The position numbers and the translations under genes are program-made. The notes under the pieces are model-generated. The model made no database searches and had not been told where the DNA came from. It saw nothing but the letters and a program-made list of their open reading frames with translations. DNA of 64,000 nt from positions 1 through 64,000 of the forward strand of contig NZ_JBDVFA010000027.1 of the NCBI RefSeq assembly GCF_039941195.1. Reading direction: 5' to 3'. The DNA is from Aurantibacter_A sp039941195. Lineage in GTDB: Bacteria > Bacteroidota > Bacteroidia > Flavobacteriales > Flavobacteriaceae. Shown one piece after another: positions 45,809 to 54,914 of this stretch. The number at the start of each line of letters is the position of its first letter. Within the stretch, counting starts at the first letter, position 1.

Positions 45809-48800
45809 TTAACGTTTCATATAAGCTTCATCATGGTTAAGAATTGTATTTGCTACCATGGTCAACGCTGCTGTTTTTTCATTAAGTAGCGAATTGTTTA
45901 ATTTTTTATTTCCTACAGAAAGCAGTTCTTGCGCTTCTGAAGGATTATTTTTAAATCTTTTACTTTGATTTTCGAATAAATCTTTTAGAATTATTGTCTC
46001 TTCAGTTTTTGGCTTACGACTTATTGCTAATCTGAAACCATAAGCAATTTGGTCATCTAAGTTACTGCCTCCTTCAAGTACCATACGTTCAGCTAACATT
46101 TTTGAAGCTTCAACAAATTGCGTGTCATTCATGAGTACTAAGGCTTGCAATGGCGTATTTGTATTTTCCCTTTTAACTATGCAAACTTCACGTGAAGGAG
46201 CATCAAAGGCTGTCATAGCAGGATGTGGAGAGGTGCGTCGAATAAAAGTATATAATCCTCTTCTGTATAAACTATCTCCTTCAGATTCTTTGTAGTTTAA
46301 TAATTTGTGTGAGAAACTATTTTTTTCAATCCATAAATTTTTAGGTTGATAGGGCTTTACGCTTTTACCTCCTACATGATTAACCAATAGACCACTTGCC
46401 GCTAGAGCATTGTCCCGAATCATTTCAGCAGGTAATCGATAACTATTACTTCTAGCTAGATAAATATTATTCGGATCCTTATCGAGTTGATTTTTAGAGG
46501 TTTTAGAAGTCTGTCTATAAGTATTAGACATAACCATGGTTTTTAAAAGTGCTTTTACATTCCAATTATTTTCCACGAAATCTACAGCTAGCCAATCTAA
46601 TAACTCCGGATGGGTTGGTAGCGCACCCTGTACTCCAAAATCCTGAGGTGTTGAAACTAATCCCTTTCCAAAAATCATTTGCCAATAGCGGTTTACAGTA
46701 ACTCTTGCTGTTAAGGGATTTTCTTTAGAAAAAATCCATTCTGCAAGACCTAATCTATTTTTGGGCGTATTTTCAGGAAATGCAGGAAGTACTTCCGGAG
46801 TGTTCGCATTAACTTCATATATAGGTTGTTCGTAATCACCACGATTGTAAGCATAGGCTTTTCTTTTTTCTGGCATTTCTTCCATAACCATAACTTCCAT
46901 TACGGGTTGCATTAAATTAAGCCATTCGCCCCTTAAATCTTTTAAATCCTTTTCTATTGCTAATATTTCTGGTGCTTGTTTAGTTGTAATTGTAGCTATT
47001 TCTTCTTTATTAGGAGGTATTGCTGAATCTGATGCTAACAATTTAACCTCATAGGGTGTTAGCTCCTTGGAATACACGAAGATATCATCAAGGGCACCTT
47101 TAAAAATACCATATTCCCCAGTAAAACTTCGGTAGCTTTTAGCGACTTTTACAGGTCTAGTTTCTACGCCATGCACTGCAGATTGTAAAGTTTTTATGGA
47201 TTTATATAAATGATTATACGGAATTAAGGTTTCCGTTTTTTCTCCATCTATGTATAATGAAAGTCCTTTTGCATTACCGGAACCGTCATACGTGAAGGCA
47301 ACATGTTTCCAATTATTAACTGTTATAGAATCTTTAGATTTAATTTGAATATAATTATGAGGTAATGAGTGTATGAGTCTTGCATTTAAGTGATTTAGAC
47401 TATCTAAATAAAAGTCCCATCCACTCCAATAGTTGTTTTTTTCGCCTGAAGTGCCAATTAGTTGTTGTGTCTTACCCTTTTCTCTTTTGGTTGTTTTTAA
47501 CCAAAGTGCTGCTGAAAATTTATCATTTAATTCAAAATTCGGAGTGTCTCGAAGGTAGACTTCATCGTACTCCCCTGTAAAAACAAAGGCATTACCTTTT
47601 TTTCCTTCTACTACTTTAGGAGTTTTAGATGCTGTTACTTTTTTGTTGTTATCTACAATAAAGCCATTTTTACTTTTACTTATTTTATTAAAAGGGTAGT
47701 GGCCTATCATTCCTTGTTCAGTAACATTCGATGGCATTATTGCAATAAATGTATCAAGATCTTGAAGTTCTTTTTTAGTCAATTTTAGTTGACTTTCTTT
47801 TTCATTAATAGCTTGTTCAATTGTATTTAAACTCGTTTGTGTTTCCTCGTCTGGTAATGCTAATAATGGGCCATAATTTCCATCATCGCCGGTCATTCCT
47901 AATTCTTTTACATTATTAAAAAATGCAGTTAGTTGAAAATAGTCCTTTTGAGAAATTGGGTCGAATTTGTGATCATGACAACGCGCACAAGCAACAGTTA
48001 AACCCATCAGCGCTGTACCAACTGTTTCCGCACGATCCCATACATAATTTAAACGAAATTCTTCTTCAATGGCACCGCCTTCGGCCGTCATCGGGTGGTT
48101 TCTATTGAAAGCGGTAGCTAATTTTTGATTTTTAGTTGGGTTCGGTAAAAGATCGCCAGCAAGTTGCCACGTAACGAATTCGTTATAAGGTCTGTTCTCC
48201 TTAAATGAATTTATTACCCAATCGCGCCAAGGCCACATTAAGCGCCATCCGTCGGCATGTAAACCATGTGAGTCAGCATAGCGCGATAGGTCCATCCAAT
48301 CAAGAGCAAGTCGTTCTGCTGTCGCATCCGAAGCTAATAAATTATCAACAACCTTTTCATACGCATTAGGATTGTCATCATTTAAAAAAGAGTTCAGTTG
48401 CGTAATAGAAGGTGGTAGGCCTGTTAGATCCATTGAAACTCTACGTAATAAACGCTCTTTTTCTGCTTCAGGTGAAGGCTCAAAATCTTTTTGTTCTAAT
48501 GTTTGATATACAAAATTGTCAATGGTATTGGTAGAAGGCCATTTTTTGTTTTTAAAATGAGGCGTTTCGGCTTTAATAGGTTTAATAAATGCCCAATGTT
48601 CTTTCCATTTCGCTCCTTGTTCTATCCATTTAATTATCATGGCTTTTTCATAAGTACTAAGGGATAAGTGCGAATCTTTTGGAGGCATTTGAATTTCTGC
48701 ATCACTACTTAAAATTCGTTTTACAGATTCACTGTCTTTTGGGTTTCCTGCTACGAAAGCAGAATTTCCACTTTCAAGTTTATTGAACGCTTCTTGTTCT

Positions 48801-49012
48801 AAATCTAATCGTAAGCCGGCTTTTCTGGTATTATCATCTGGTCCATGGCAGTTGTAGCAACGATCAGATAAAATAGGTTTAATATCAAAATTGAAATCAA
48901 TAGTTTCGGGAAGTTCTTGGTAGGCTAATGCTACTTCTTTAGGCATATCTAAAGAACATGCGGTGGTCATAACACAAATTAAACCCAATAAAAATTTATA
49001 ACTATTAATCAT
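45809..49012 (-). CDS. Planctomycete-type PSCyt1/PSCyt2/LamG/PSD1 lipoprotein, copy B
   Basis: This 1067-residue protein has a lipoprotein leader (VMTTACSLD). Then come a PSCyt1 haem c domain (CYNCHG near residue 53), DUF1549/PSCyt2 (about 165-370, with a second CxxCH, CARCHDHKFDP), a LamG/concanavalin-like domain (about 455-640, AFVFTGEYDEVYLRD), and DUF1553/PSD1 (about 755-1020, NRLGLAEWIFSKENPLTARV). These multi-domain proteins are typical of Planctomycetes and are expected in the envelope. It is a tandem duplicate of the upstream gene, 39 bp away, with the same domains and long identical stretches. Confidence 0.88.
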   Translation of the reverse strand: MINSYKFLLGLICVMTTACSLDMPKEVALAYQELPETIDFNFDIKPILSDRCYNCHGPDDNTRKAGLRLDLEQEAFNKLESGNSAFVAGNPKDSESVKRILSSDAEIQMPPKDSHLSLSTYEKAMIIKWIEQGAKWKEHWAFIKPIKAETPHFKNKKWPSTNTIDNFVYQTLEQKDFEPSPEAEKERLLRRVSMDLTGLPPSITQLNSFLNDDNPNAYEKVVDNLLASDATAERLALDWMDLSRYADSHGLHADGWRLMWPWRDWVINSFKENRPYNEFVTWQLAGDLLPNPTKNQKLATAFNRNHPMTAEGGAIEEEFRLNYVWDRAETVGTALMGLTVACARCHDHKFDPISQKDYFQLTAFFNNVKELGMTGDDGNYGPLLALPDEETQTSLNTIEQAINEKESQLKLTKKELQDLDTFIAIMPSNVTEQGMIGHYPFNKISKSKNGFIVDNNKKVTASKTPKVVEGKKGNAFVFTGEYDEVYLRDTPNFELNDKFSAALWLKTTKREKGKTQQLIGTSGEKNNYWSGWDFYLDSLNHLNARLIHSLPHNYIQIKSKDSITVNNWKHVAFTYDGSGNAKGLSLYIDGEKTETLIPYNHLYKSIKTLQSAVHGVETRPVKVAKSYRSFTGEYGIFKGALDDIFVYSKELTPYEVKLLASDSAIPPNKEEIATITTKQAPEILAIEKDLKDLRGEWLNLMQPVMEVMVMEEMPEKRKAYAYNRGDYEQPIYEVNANTPEVLPAFPENTPKNRLGLAEWIFSKENPLTARVTVNRYWQMIFGKGLVSTPQDFGVQGALPTHPELLDWLAVDFVENNWNVKALLKTMVMSNTYRQTSKTSKNQLDKDPNNIYLARSNSYRLPAEMIRDNALAASGLLVNHVGGKSVKPYQPKNLWIEKNSFSHKLLNYKESEGDSLYRRGLYTFIRRTSPHPAMTAFDAPSREVCIVKRENTNTPLQALVLMNDTQFVEASKMLAERMVLEGGSNLDDQIAYGFRLAISRKPKTEETIILKDLFENQSKRFKNNPSEAQELLSVGNKKLNNSLLNEKTAALTMVANTILNHDEAYMKR

Positions 49013-49051
49013 TTTAATAAAAAATATTACTACAAAATACGATTTTCTATA

Positions 49052-52000
49052 TTATCGTTTTGTAAAAGTTTCATCATGATTTAGAATCGTATTTGCAACT
49101 ATTGTTAGCGCTGCTGTCTTCTTTATATTTAGCGTTTTGTCAATATCTTTATTACCAACGGATAATAGTTCTAAAGCAACTTTCGGATTTTCATCGAAAC
49201 GATTTAATTGTTTTTTAAACAACTCAATTAAAATATTTTTTTCTTTAGCTTTAGGATACCTTGATACTGCTAAACGAAATGCATGAGATATTTGTTCGTC
49301 TACAGTTTTTCCACCTTCCTTTTGCATTCGTTCTGCTAATATTTTAGAAGCTTCAACGAATTGCGTGTCGTTCATTAATACCAATGCTTGTAACGGAGTG
49401 TTTGTGTTTTCTCGTTTAATAGTGCAAATATCTCTAGAGGGAGCATCGAAGGCAAGCATGGCCGGATGAGGAGAGTTGCGTCTTATGAAAGTATATAGGC
49501 CTCTACGATATAAGCTATCCCCTTGTGATTCTTTGTATCTTAATAGTTTATGTGAAAAATTACTTTTTTCTATCCAAAGATTTTTAGGCTGATATGGAAG
49601 TACACTTTTACCACCTACGGTTCGCACCAAAAGACCACTAGCAGCAAGGGCATTATCTCGAATCATTTCTGCTGGTAATCGATAGGTGCTACTTCGTGCT
49701 AAGTATTCGTTTAATGGATCTTTTTCACGCATTTCTTTTGAGGCGATTGATGATTGTCTGTAAGTATGCGACATCACCATTGTTTTTAATAATGCCTTTA
49801 AATTCCAATCAGAATTAACAAAATAATTTGCAAGCCAGTCTAATAATTTTGGATTAGTGGGTAATGCTCCTTGAACACCAAAATCCTCTGGTGTACTTAC
49901 CAATCCTTCTCCAAATAACATTTGCCAATATCTATTAACCGTGACGCGTGCAGTAAGCGGATTTTCTTTGGCGAAAATCCATTTCGCTAAACCAAGGCGG
50001 TTTTTAGGGTAATCTTTAGGAAAGCCTGATAAAACTTCTGGTACTGCAGCATTTACTTTATAAGTTGGTTGTTCGTAATCACCTCTGTCATAGACATAAG
50101 TCGGCCTTTTATTTTGCATGTCTTCCATTACCATTATCTCAGGAATTGGGTTCATAAGGGCCAACCAATCATCTCTTAAGGATTTTAATTCTTTTTTTAA
50201 TTTTTTAATATTCTCTGATTGATCTAACCAATATTCTGTTGCTGGCTTTTCTTCAAATAAATCTTCTGAATTGTCTTTTCTATACATATAGGCAATCTCA
50301 ATAGGTGAGATTGCTCTGGAGTAGATTCTTATATTATCTATTTTGCCTTGGAAAATACCGTTTTCTCCCGTAGAAAAACTGTAATTTCTGGCAACTTTTA
50401 CAGAACGTGTGTATAAAGTGTGTTCTTTATCTTTAATTGTCTTTATACTTTTATACAATCTATCGAAAGGTATGTCCACTTCTTGCTCCATACCATCAAT
50501 AAATAATTTTAAACCTTTTGCTTTACCAGATCCATCATATGTAAAAGCAACATGTTTCCAAACATGTTGCTTTATAGAATCTTTAGTTCGAACATGAATA
50601 TAATCGTGTGATAACGAACTGACTAGTCTAGCGTTGAGTCTATTAAGGCTATCTAAGTGAAAATCCCACCCACGCCACATGCTATTTTTGCCCCCTACAG
50701 TACCAATTAACGTCTGTGTTTTGCCAGCTTTACGTTTTGTAGTATTCATCCATAAACTACCAGAAAATTCATTCGTCCATTCAAAATTTGGAGTATTATC
50801 AATATAAACTTCGTCATATTCACCAGTAAATTTAAACGCATTTCCTTTCTTGCCAGAAGTTATAATAGGCTTCTTTTTAATGGTCACTTTATTGTTGTTG
50901 TCAACACTGTATCTTCCTTCTTTATTTATTTTTTTGGAAATACCATCCATTGCATAATGACCTATCAAATCTTTTTCTTCAAAGTTGATAGGTAACTTTT
51001 TAATATAAGTTTCCAAATCGCTAAGTTCCTTTTTAGTAAGTAATAATTCTTGTTCTTTAGTATATATAGCGTTTTGTAGAATAGAAAGTTGCTTTTTAGT
51101 TTCCTTGTTGCTAAGTGGAAGCATAGGACCTGCATTAACATCGTTACCAGAAACACCAATTTCTTTCATGTTATTAAAGAAAGCTGTCAATTGAAAATAT
51201 TCCTTTTGCGAAATTGGATCAAATTTATGATCGTGACATCTAGCACATGCAACAGTAAGGCCCATAAATGCAGTTCCTACTGTTTCAGCTCTGTCCCAAA
51301 CATAATTTAGTCGATTTTCTTCATCAATTGCTCCACCTTCACTTGTAATAGGATGATTACGATTAAAGGCTGTGGCTAATATTTGTTCTTGATTGGCATT
51401 GGGAAGAAGATCACCACCCAATTGCCAAATTACAAATTGGTTGTAAGGCATATTATTTTTAAAAGCATCAATTACCCAATTACGCCATGGCCACATCATA
51501 CGTAGGCCATCCGCATGTTTTCCATGTGAATCTGCATAACGTGATAAATCCATCCATTCTAAAGTCATCCGTTCTGCATGGGCATCAGTTTGTAAAAGTC
51601 GGTCTACTACTTTTTCATAAGCTTTGGGGCTGTCATTATTTAGGAAATTGTCAAGCTCTTCAATAGTTGGGGGTAGGCCTGTTAGATCTAAGGTCACCCG
51701 TCTTAATAATTGTGTCTTATCTGCTTCAGGAGACGGTTTATATTTTTTTTGTTTTAGATTTTGTTGTACAAATAGGTCAATTTCGTTGTGCGTGGGCCAA
51801 TTATTATCTATGCTTTTGCTTGGTATTTTTACATTAGAAGGTTTTGTAAATGCCCAATGCTCTTTCCATACCGCTCCTTGTTCTATCCATTTAATTATTT
51901 TGGCCTTTTCAATGGCACTAAGAGATAGGTGAGAATCTTTTGGTGGCATTTGAATTTCTGCATCTGTACTTAATATACGTTTTACCGATTCACTTTTTTT

Positions 52001-52270
52001 CGGGTTTCCGGTTACAAAAGAATAATTGCCACTTTCAAGTTTTTTGAAAGCATCTTGTTCTATATCTAGCCTCAAACCTGCTTGTCTAGTGTTATCATCT
52101 GGCCCATGGCAGTTGTAGCAGCGATCAGATAATATGGGTTTAATATCAAAATTGAAATCTATAGTTTCCGGAAGTTCTTGATATGCCATTCCTACTTCCA
52201 TAGGCATTTCTAATGAACAAGCAGTTAGGAGTATCGTAAAAAAACAAACTATTAAATATTGAATCCTCAT
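49052..52270 (-). CDS. Planctomycete-type PSCyt1/PSCyt2/LamG/PSD1 lipoprotein, copy A
   Basis: This 1072-residue paralogue of copy B is the first gene of the cluster. It has the same order: lipobox (LLTACSLE), CYNCHG haem site, DUF1549 with CARCHDHKFDP, LamG-like domain (AFKFTGEYDEVYIDN) and DUF1553 (NRLGLAKWIFAKENPLTARV), ending TILNHDETFTKR against TILNHDEAYMKR in copy B. Divergence is concentrated in the LamG and linker regions, while PSD1 and haem regions are nearly identical, suggesting duplication followed by change in ligand specificity. Two haem c sites imply periplasmic electron transfer. Confidence 0.88.
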   Translation of the reverse strand: MRIQYLIVCFFTILLTACSLEMPMEVGMAYQELPETIDFNFDIKPILSDRCYNCHGPDDNTRQAGLRLDIEQDAFKKLESGNYSFVTGNPKKSESVKRILSTDAEIQMPPKDSHLSLSAIEKAKIIKWIEQGAVWKEHWAFTKPSNVKIPSKSIDNNWPTHNEIDLFVQQNLKQKKYKPSPEADKTQLLRRVTLDLTGLPPTIEELDNFLNNDSPKAYEKVVDRLLQTDAHAERMTLEWMDLSRYADSHGKHADGLRMMWPWRNWVIDAFKNNMPYNQFVIWQLGGDLLPNANQEQILATAFNRNHPITSEGGAIDEENRLNYVWDRAETVGTAFMGLTVACARCHDHKFDPISQKEYFQLTAFFNNMKEIGVSGNDVNAGPMLPLSNKETKKQLSILQNAIYTKEQELLLTKKELSDLETYIKKLPINFEEKDLIGHYAMDGISKKINKEGRYSVDNNNKVTIKKKPIITSGKKGNAFKFTGEYDEVYIDNTPNFEWTNEFSGSLWMNTTKRKAGKTQTLIGTVGGKNSMWRGWDFHLDSLNRLNARLVSSLSHDYIHVRTKDSIKQHVWKHVAFTYDGSGKAKGLKLFIDGMEQEVDIPFDRLYKSIKTIKDKEHTLYTRSVKVARNYSFSTGENGIFQGKIDNIRIYSRAISPIEIAYMYRKDNSEDLFEEKPATEYWLDQSENIKKLKKELKSLRDDWLALMNPIPEIMVMEDMQNKRPTYVYDRGDYEQPTYKVNAAVPEVLSGFPKDYPKNRLGLAKWIFAKENPLTARVTVNRYWQMLFGEGLVSTPEDFGVQGALPTNPKLLDWLANYFVNSDWNLKALLKTMVMSHTYRQSSIASKEMREKDPLNEYLARSSTYRLPAEMIRDNALAASGLLVRTVGGKSVLPYQPKNLWIEKSNFSHKLLRYKESQGDSLYRRGLYTFIRRNSPHPAMLAFDAPSRDICTIKRENTNTPLQALVLMNDTQFVEASKILAERMQKEGGKTVDEQISHAFRLAVSRYPKAKEKNILIELFKKQLNRFDENPKVALELLSVGNKDIDKTLNIKKTAALTIVANTILNHDETFTKR

Positions 52271-52464
52271 TATTTTCTTAGTGGAGTATATAAAAATACA
52301 TTATTTTAAAGGATATACTAATGGATGAAGTTGAATAGACTAAAATTATTTCTATTGTCTAGTAATTGATCAGATTTATTCTTTTTATAGCTGGTTAAAT
52401 GGTTACGCTGTTAATCATATCTTTTATTTACTTTTACACATCCCAGATATATGACACTAAATAT

Positions 52465-52539
52465 GGGTTATTAGCTCAGTTGGTTTAGAGCGCTGCCTTG
52501 ACAGGGCAGAGGTCACTGGTTCGAATCCAGTATGACCCA
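52465..52539 (+). tRNA. tRNA-Val (GAC)
   Basis: The cloverleaf is complete: acceptor stem GGGTTAT with ATGACCC (one G-T pair), D-arm TAGCTCAGTTGGTTTAGAGC, anticodon stem CTGCC/GGCAG with loop TTGACAG (anticodon GAC), and T-arm CTGGTTCGAATCCAG. The discriminator base is A, and the CCA end is not encoded. GAC reads GUC/GUU valine codons. It stands alone between the PSD1 cluster and a small membrane ORF. Confidence 0.95.
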
Positions 52540-52834
52540 CATAGTTTTCCATGATACTGTTTCCTGGACGTTTCGGGGCAGATTGATCCACAAAGTTTTT
52601 TTTGTTACTGGTTTCCGCGATACTTCGGAACACTATAAATCAAATAAATTTATATGTTGCTATACCTTAGGTTTTTAAAGGTGATATAGTTGGTGTCTTG
52701 TATGGCTCTTAGAAGCACTTTTCTATTTCCAATATGGAGTTTTTTTTATTTTTTTAAAAAAAAGTGACCAATTATGTGACTTCTTTAAAATGTCTGTGTC
52801 TTATTAAATAGAACGCATAAGAAAATAGAATACA
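52540..52834. other. Non-coding spacer after tRNA-Val
   Basis: I see no gene here. A long T-run/A-run (52741-52762) is followed by a GTGAC-N7-GTGAC direct repeat (52764-52780), upstream of the 57-residue ORF. A similar GTGACC/GTGTCC pair precedes the sigma-factor gene at 53.3 kb. Confidence 0.5.
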
Positions 52835-53008
52835 ATGAGTGCTTTTTCACAAATAGATTTATTTACCATGATAGGTTTACTTACTTTTTTAATAGCAATG
52901 TGTATGATTTTACCATCTTACTTTATTGTGAATTACAAAGAAAGAATGAAAAAGAAATCAACTTATTTAACAGCAATCGTATCTAAAAAAAAATCTATAA
53001 GAAATTAA
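52835..53008 (+). CDS. Small single-pass membrane protein (57 aa)
   Basis: This ATG-to-TAA frame encodes one strongly hydrophobic helix (about residues 9-33, LFTMIGLLTFLIAMCMILPS) followed by a basic tail (YKERMKKKSTYL ... KKKSIRN), a positive-inside arrangement giving an N-out/C-in protein. No family is recognised. A hydrophobic-then-basic layout and upstream GTGAC boxes favour a true gene, but the call rests on the frame alone. Confidence 0.5.
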   Translation: MSAFSQIDLFTMIGLLTFLIAMCMILPSYFIVNYKERMKKKSTYLTAIVSKKKSIRN

Positions 53009-53187
53009 AAAAATTGTTGGCCTAACTATCTAAACACTAGCCAGGGCCGAACAATATACAGTGAAAACGACATAAACTAATACTAGCACAAGAATTTAGT
53101 AATGTAGTGTTCATAGCAATCTGAATTGATGTTCCCCCTAATTCTGATTACAAAGTTCCCTCATTAGTTTTGAGTTTTGGTTGTAAT

Positions 53188-53214
53188 AAAGAGCCTCATT
53201 TAATGAGGCTCTTT
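53188..53214 (+). terminator. Strong hairpin upstream of the sigma-factor gene
   Basis: The inverted repeat AAAGAGCCTCATT / AATGAGGCTCTTT forms a near-perfect 11-13 bp stem with a 3-7 nt loop. It lies 180 bp after the 57-residue ORF, farther than usual for its terminator, so it may instead end a separate small RNA encoded in 53009-53214. Confidence 0.75.
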
Positions 53215-53253
53215 CAATTTATACCGTTTAATCTTACCTTAGTCTTAATATAA

Positions 53254-53279
53254 GTGACCTTTTTAGGAAAAAGGTGTCC
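53254..53279 (+). promoter_or_regulatory. GTGACC / GTGTCC boxes before the sigma-factor gene
   Basis: GTGACC (53254-53259) and GTGTCC (53274-53279) lie within 60 bp of the sigma-factor start and flank a CCTTTTT/AAAAAGG inverted repeat. GTGTCCAATAATGT resembles GTGACCAATTATGT at 52764-52777. They could be sites read by the sigma factor itself or by a regulator; this is pattern only. Confidence 0.3.
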
Positions 53280-53310
53280 AATAATGTAGAAGAAGTAACT
53301 AAATTAAAAT

Positions 53311-53883
53311 TTGGAAACACCAATTGTCACAGGTAAACTTACCGATGAAGAGCTTGTACGTAATATTGTAAAGGATAATAACACCTTATTGTTTGGTGAA
53401 CTTTATGATAGATACGCTACAAGAATTTATAACAAATGTTATGGCTTTTCTAAATCACAGAAAGAAGCCGAAGACCTTACGCAAGATGTTTTTTTACAAT
53501 TGTTTATAAAGTTAGCAAGCTTTAATGGTAAATCGAAATTTTCTAGTTGGGTCTATTCGTTTACGTATAATTTTTGTGTTAACTACGTTAATAGAAATAG
53601 GGAACGAAAAATAAGGGATGCATCAGATTCAATTACAGAAAATGATGTAGGAGTTGATGATTCTACGGATGATAGTGGTCTGTATAATATGCAGGCAGAG
53701 AAATTGAAACGTGCTTTAGAATTAATTGACCCTGAAGACAAGAAACTACTCTTATTAAAATATCAGGATGATATACCTATAAAAGAACTTACGCAACTCC
53801 TAGAAATAGGTGAGAGTGCCGTAAAGATGAGACTTAAACGAGCTAAAGCTCGAATTTTAGAAATATATAAAACATTGGATTAA
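53311..53883 (+). CDS. ECF-type RNA polymerase sigma factor
   Basis: This 190-residue sigma-70 family protein has region 2 (about 20-85, including AEDLTQDVFLQLFIKL) and region 4 (about 130-182, ELTQLLEIGESAVKMRLKRAKARI) joined by an acidic linker. The start is TTG: the in-frame ATG upstream at 53284 is followed at once by a stop codon, and the next in-frame Met is too late to keep region 2. The following 60-residue gene overlaps by one base and may encode a regulator. Stimulus and targets are unknown. Confidence 0.92.
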   Translation: METPIVTGKLTDEELVRNIVKDNNTLLFGELYDRYATRIYNKCYGFSKSQKEAEDLTQDVFLQLFIKLASFNGKSKFSSWVYSFTYNFCVNYVNRNRERKIRDASDSITENDVGVDDSTDDSGLYNMQAEKLKRALELIDPEDKKLLLLKYQDDIPIKELTQLLEIGESAVKMRLKRAKARILEIYKTLD

Positions 53884-54065
53884 TGGAAGAACAGAAAAAC
53901 AATCCGTTTGAGGAATTGGAACGTTCAGTACATGAAGTTCCACCGAATATGAAGAGTAAGGTAATGAGTGATATTGCAAATGCAAAATTGGTTATGGATA
54001 TGGCCGCTCTGTACACATGTAATATTAAATCAGCTATAAATGACTCTGTCAAACCAAATAAATAA
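53883..54065 (+). CDS. Small protein coupled to the sigma factor (60 aa)
   Basis: The ATG overlaps the sigma-factor stop codon (TAATG), so translation is coupled. The 60-residue protein is acidic at the N-terminus (EEQKNNPFEELERSVHEVPP) and helical. It resembles the short companions found next to Bacteroidota ECF sigma genes. No transmembrane segment is visible, so if it is an anti-sigma factor it is a soluble, non-canonical one. Its stop is 19 bp before the MscS-like gene. Confidence 0.75.
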   Translation: MEEQKNNPFEELERSVHEVPPNMKSKVMSDIANAKLVMDMAALYTCNIKSAINDSVKPNK

Positions 54066-54084
54066 AACACTAAAAATTAACAAA

Positions 54085-54909
54085 ATGGAACAAATGAACG
54101 ATTGGACAAAAATGGCAACTGACTCCCTAATGGGTATTTTAAGAGATATTGCTGCGGCATTACCCAATATTTTTGGAGCAATTGTGGTTTTAGTTTTTGG
54201 TTGGCTATTTATAAAAATAACTCGCTTTATTCTTAAGAGAGTATTTAGAATAGCAAAACTTGATACTGTATCGGAAAAAATAAATGATGCTAAACTTTTT
54301 GGGGACGGGAAATTCCAAGTTGATATCAGCAAGATTTTACTAGCCTTTGTAAAATGGATACTAACCATGGTATTTATCATAGTAGCTGCCGATATAATGA
54401 AGCTAACTGTGATTTCTCAAGAAATAGCTAATCTACTGCGCTATTTACCAATATTGCTAAGCGCTATGGTGATTTTTATGGTAGGTTTATTTGCTGCCAA
54501 ATTAATTAAAAAGGCATTGTTAGGTGTTTTTGAATCTATGGGATTTAGTGGTGGTAAACTAGTAAGCTCTATTGTATTTTACATCATTGCAATATTTGTA
54601 ACCATTACGTCTTTGAATCAGGCTGGTATTGACACCTCATTAATTACTAATAATTTTTCGTTAATTATTGGGGCATTTTTACTTGCATTTGCACTCGGTT
54701 TTGGTTTGGGGTCTAAAGATGTTGTAACCAATCTTCTAAAAACGTTCTATGCTAGAAAGACTTATGTAGCAGGTGATAAAATTAAAACTAAAGATATAGA
54801 AGGAACTATTGAGAAAATCGATGCGATTTTTATTACTATTAAAACCGAAAAAGGAAAAGTAGTTGTACCGGTTAGTGATGTGGTTGATACTAAGGTTGAG
54901 GTTAGTTAA
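54085..54909 (+). CDS. MscS-like mechanosensitive channel / small-conductance family protein
   Basis: The start at 54085 (MEQMNDWTKMATDS) was preferred over the ATG at 54040, which lies within the previous gene. The roughly 274-residue protein has about four hydrophobic helices (about 28-50, 90-115, 125-150, 165-190), then a Gly/Ala-rich pore-like helix (IIGAFLLAFALGFGLGSKDVV near 200-220). A short beta domain (AGDKIKTKDIEGTIEKI) of the MscS type follows. It may be a pressure-relief channel. It is convergent with murF, with only 5 bp between stops and no terminator. Confidence 0.85.
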   Translation: MEQMNDWTKMATDSLMGILRDIAAALPNIFGAIVVLVFGWLFIKITRFILKRVFRIAKLDTVSEKINDAKLFGDGKFQVDISKILLAFVKWILTMVFIIVAADIMKLTVISQEIANLLRYLPILLSAMVIFMVGLFAAKLIKKALLGVFESMGFSGGKLVSSIVFYIIAIFVTITSLNQAGIDTSLITNNFSLIIGAFLLAFALGFGLGSKDVVTNLLKTFYARKTYVAGDKIKTKDIEGTIEKIDAIFITIKTEKGKVVVPVSDVVDTKVEVS

Positions 54910-54914
54910 AAACT

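Noticed and set aside
52540..52640. Second tRNA or attachment-site remnant after tRNA-Val
   Set aside because: TTTCC...GATAC words recur but do not fold into a cloverleaf or repeat the tRNA 3' end.
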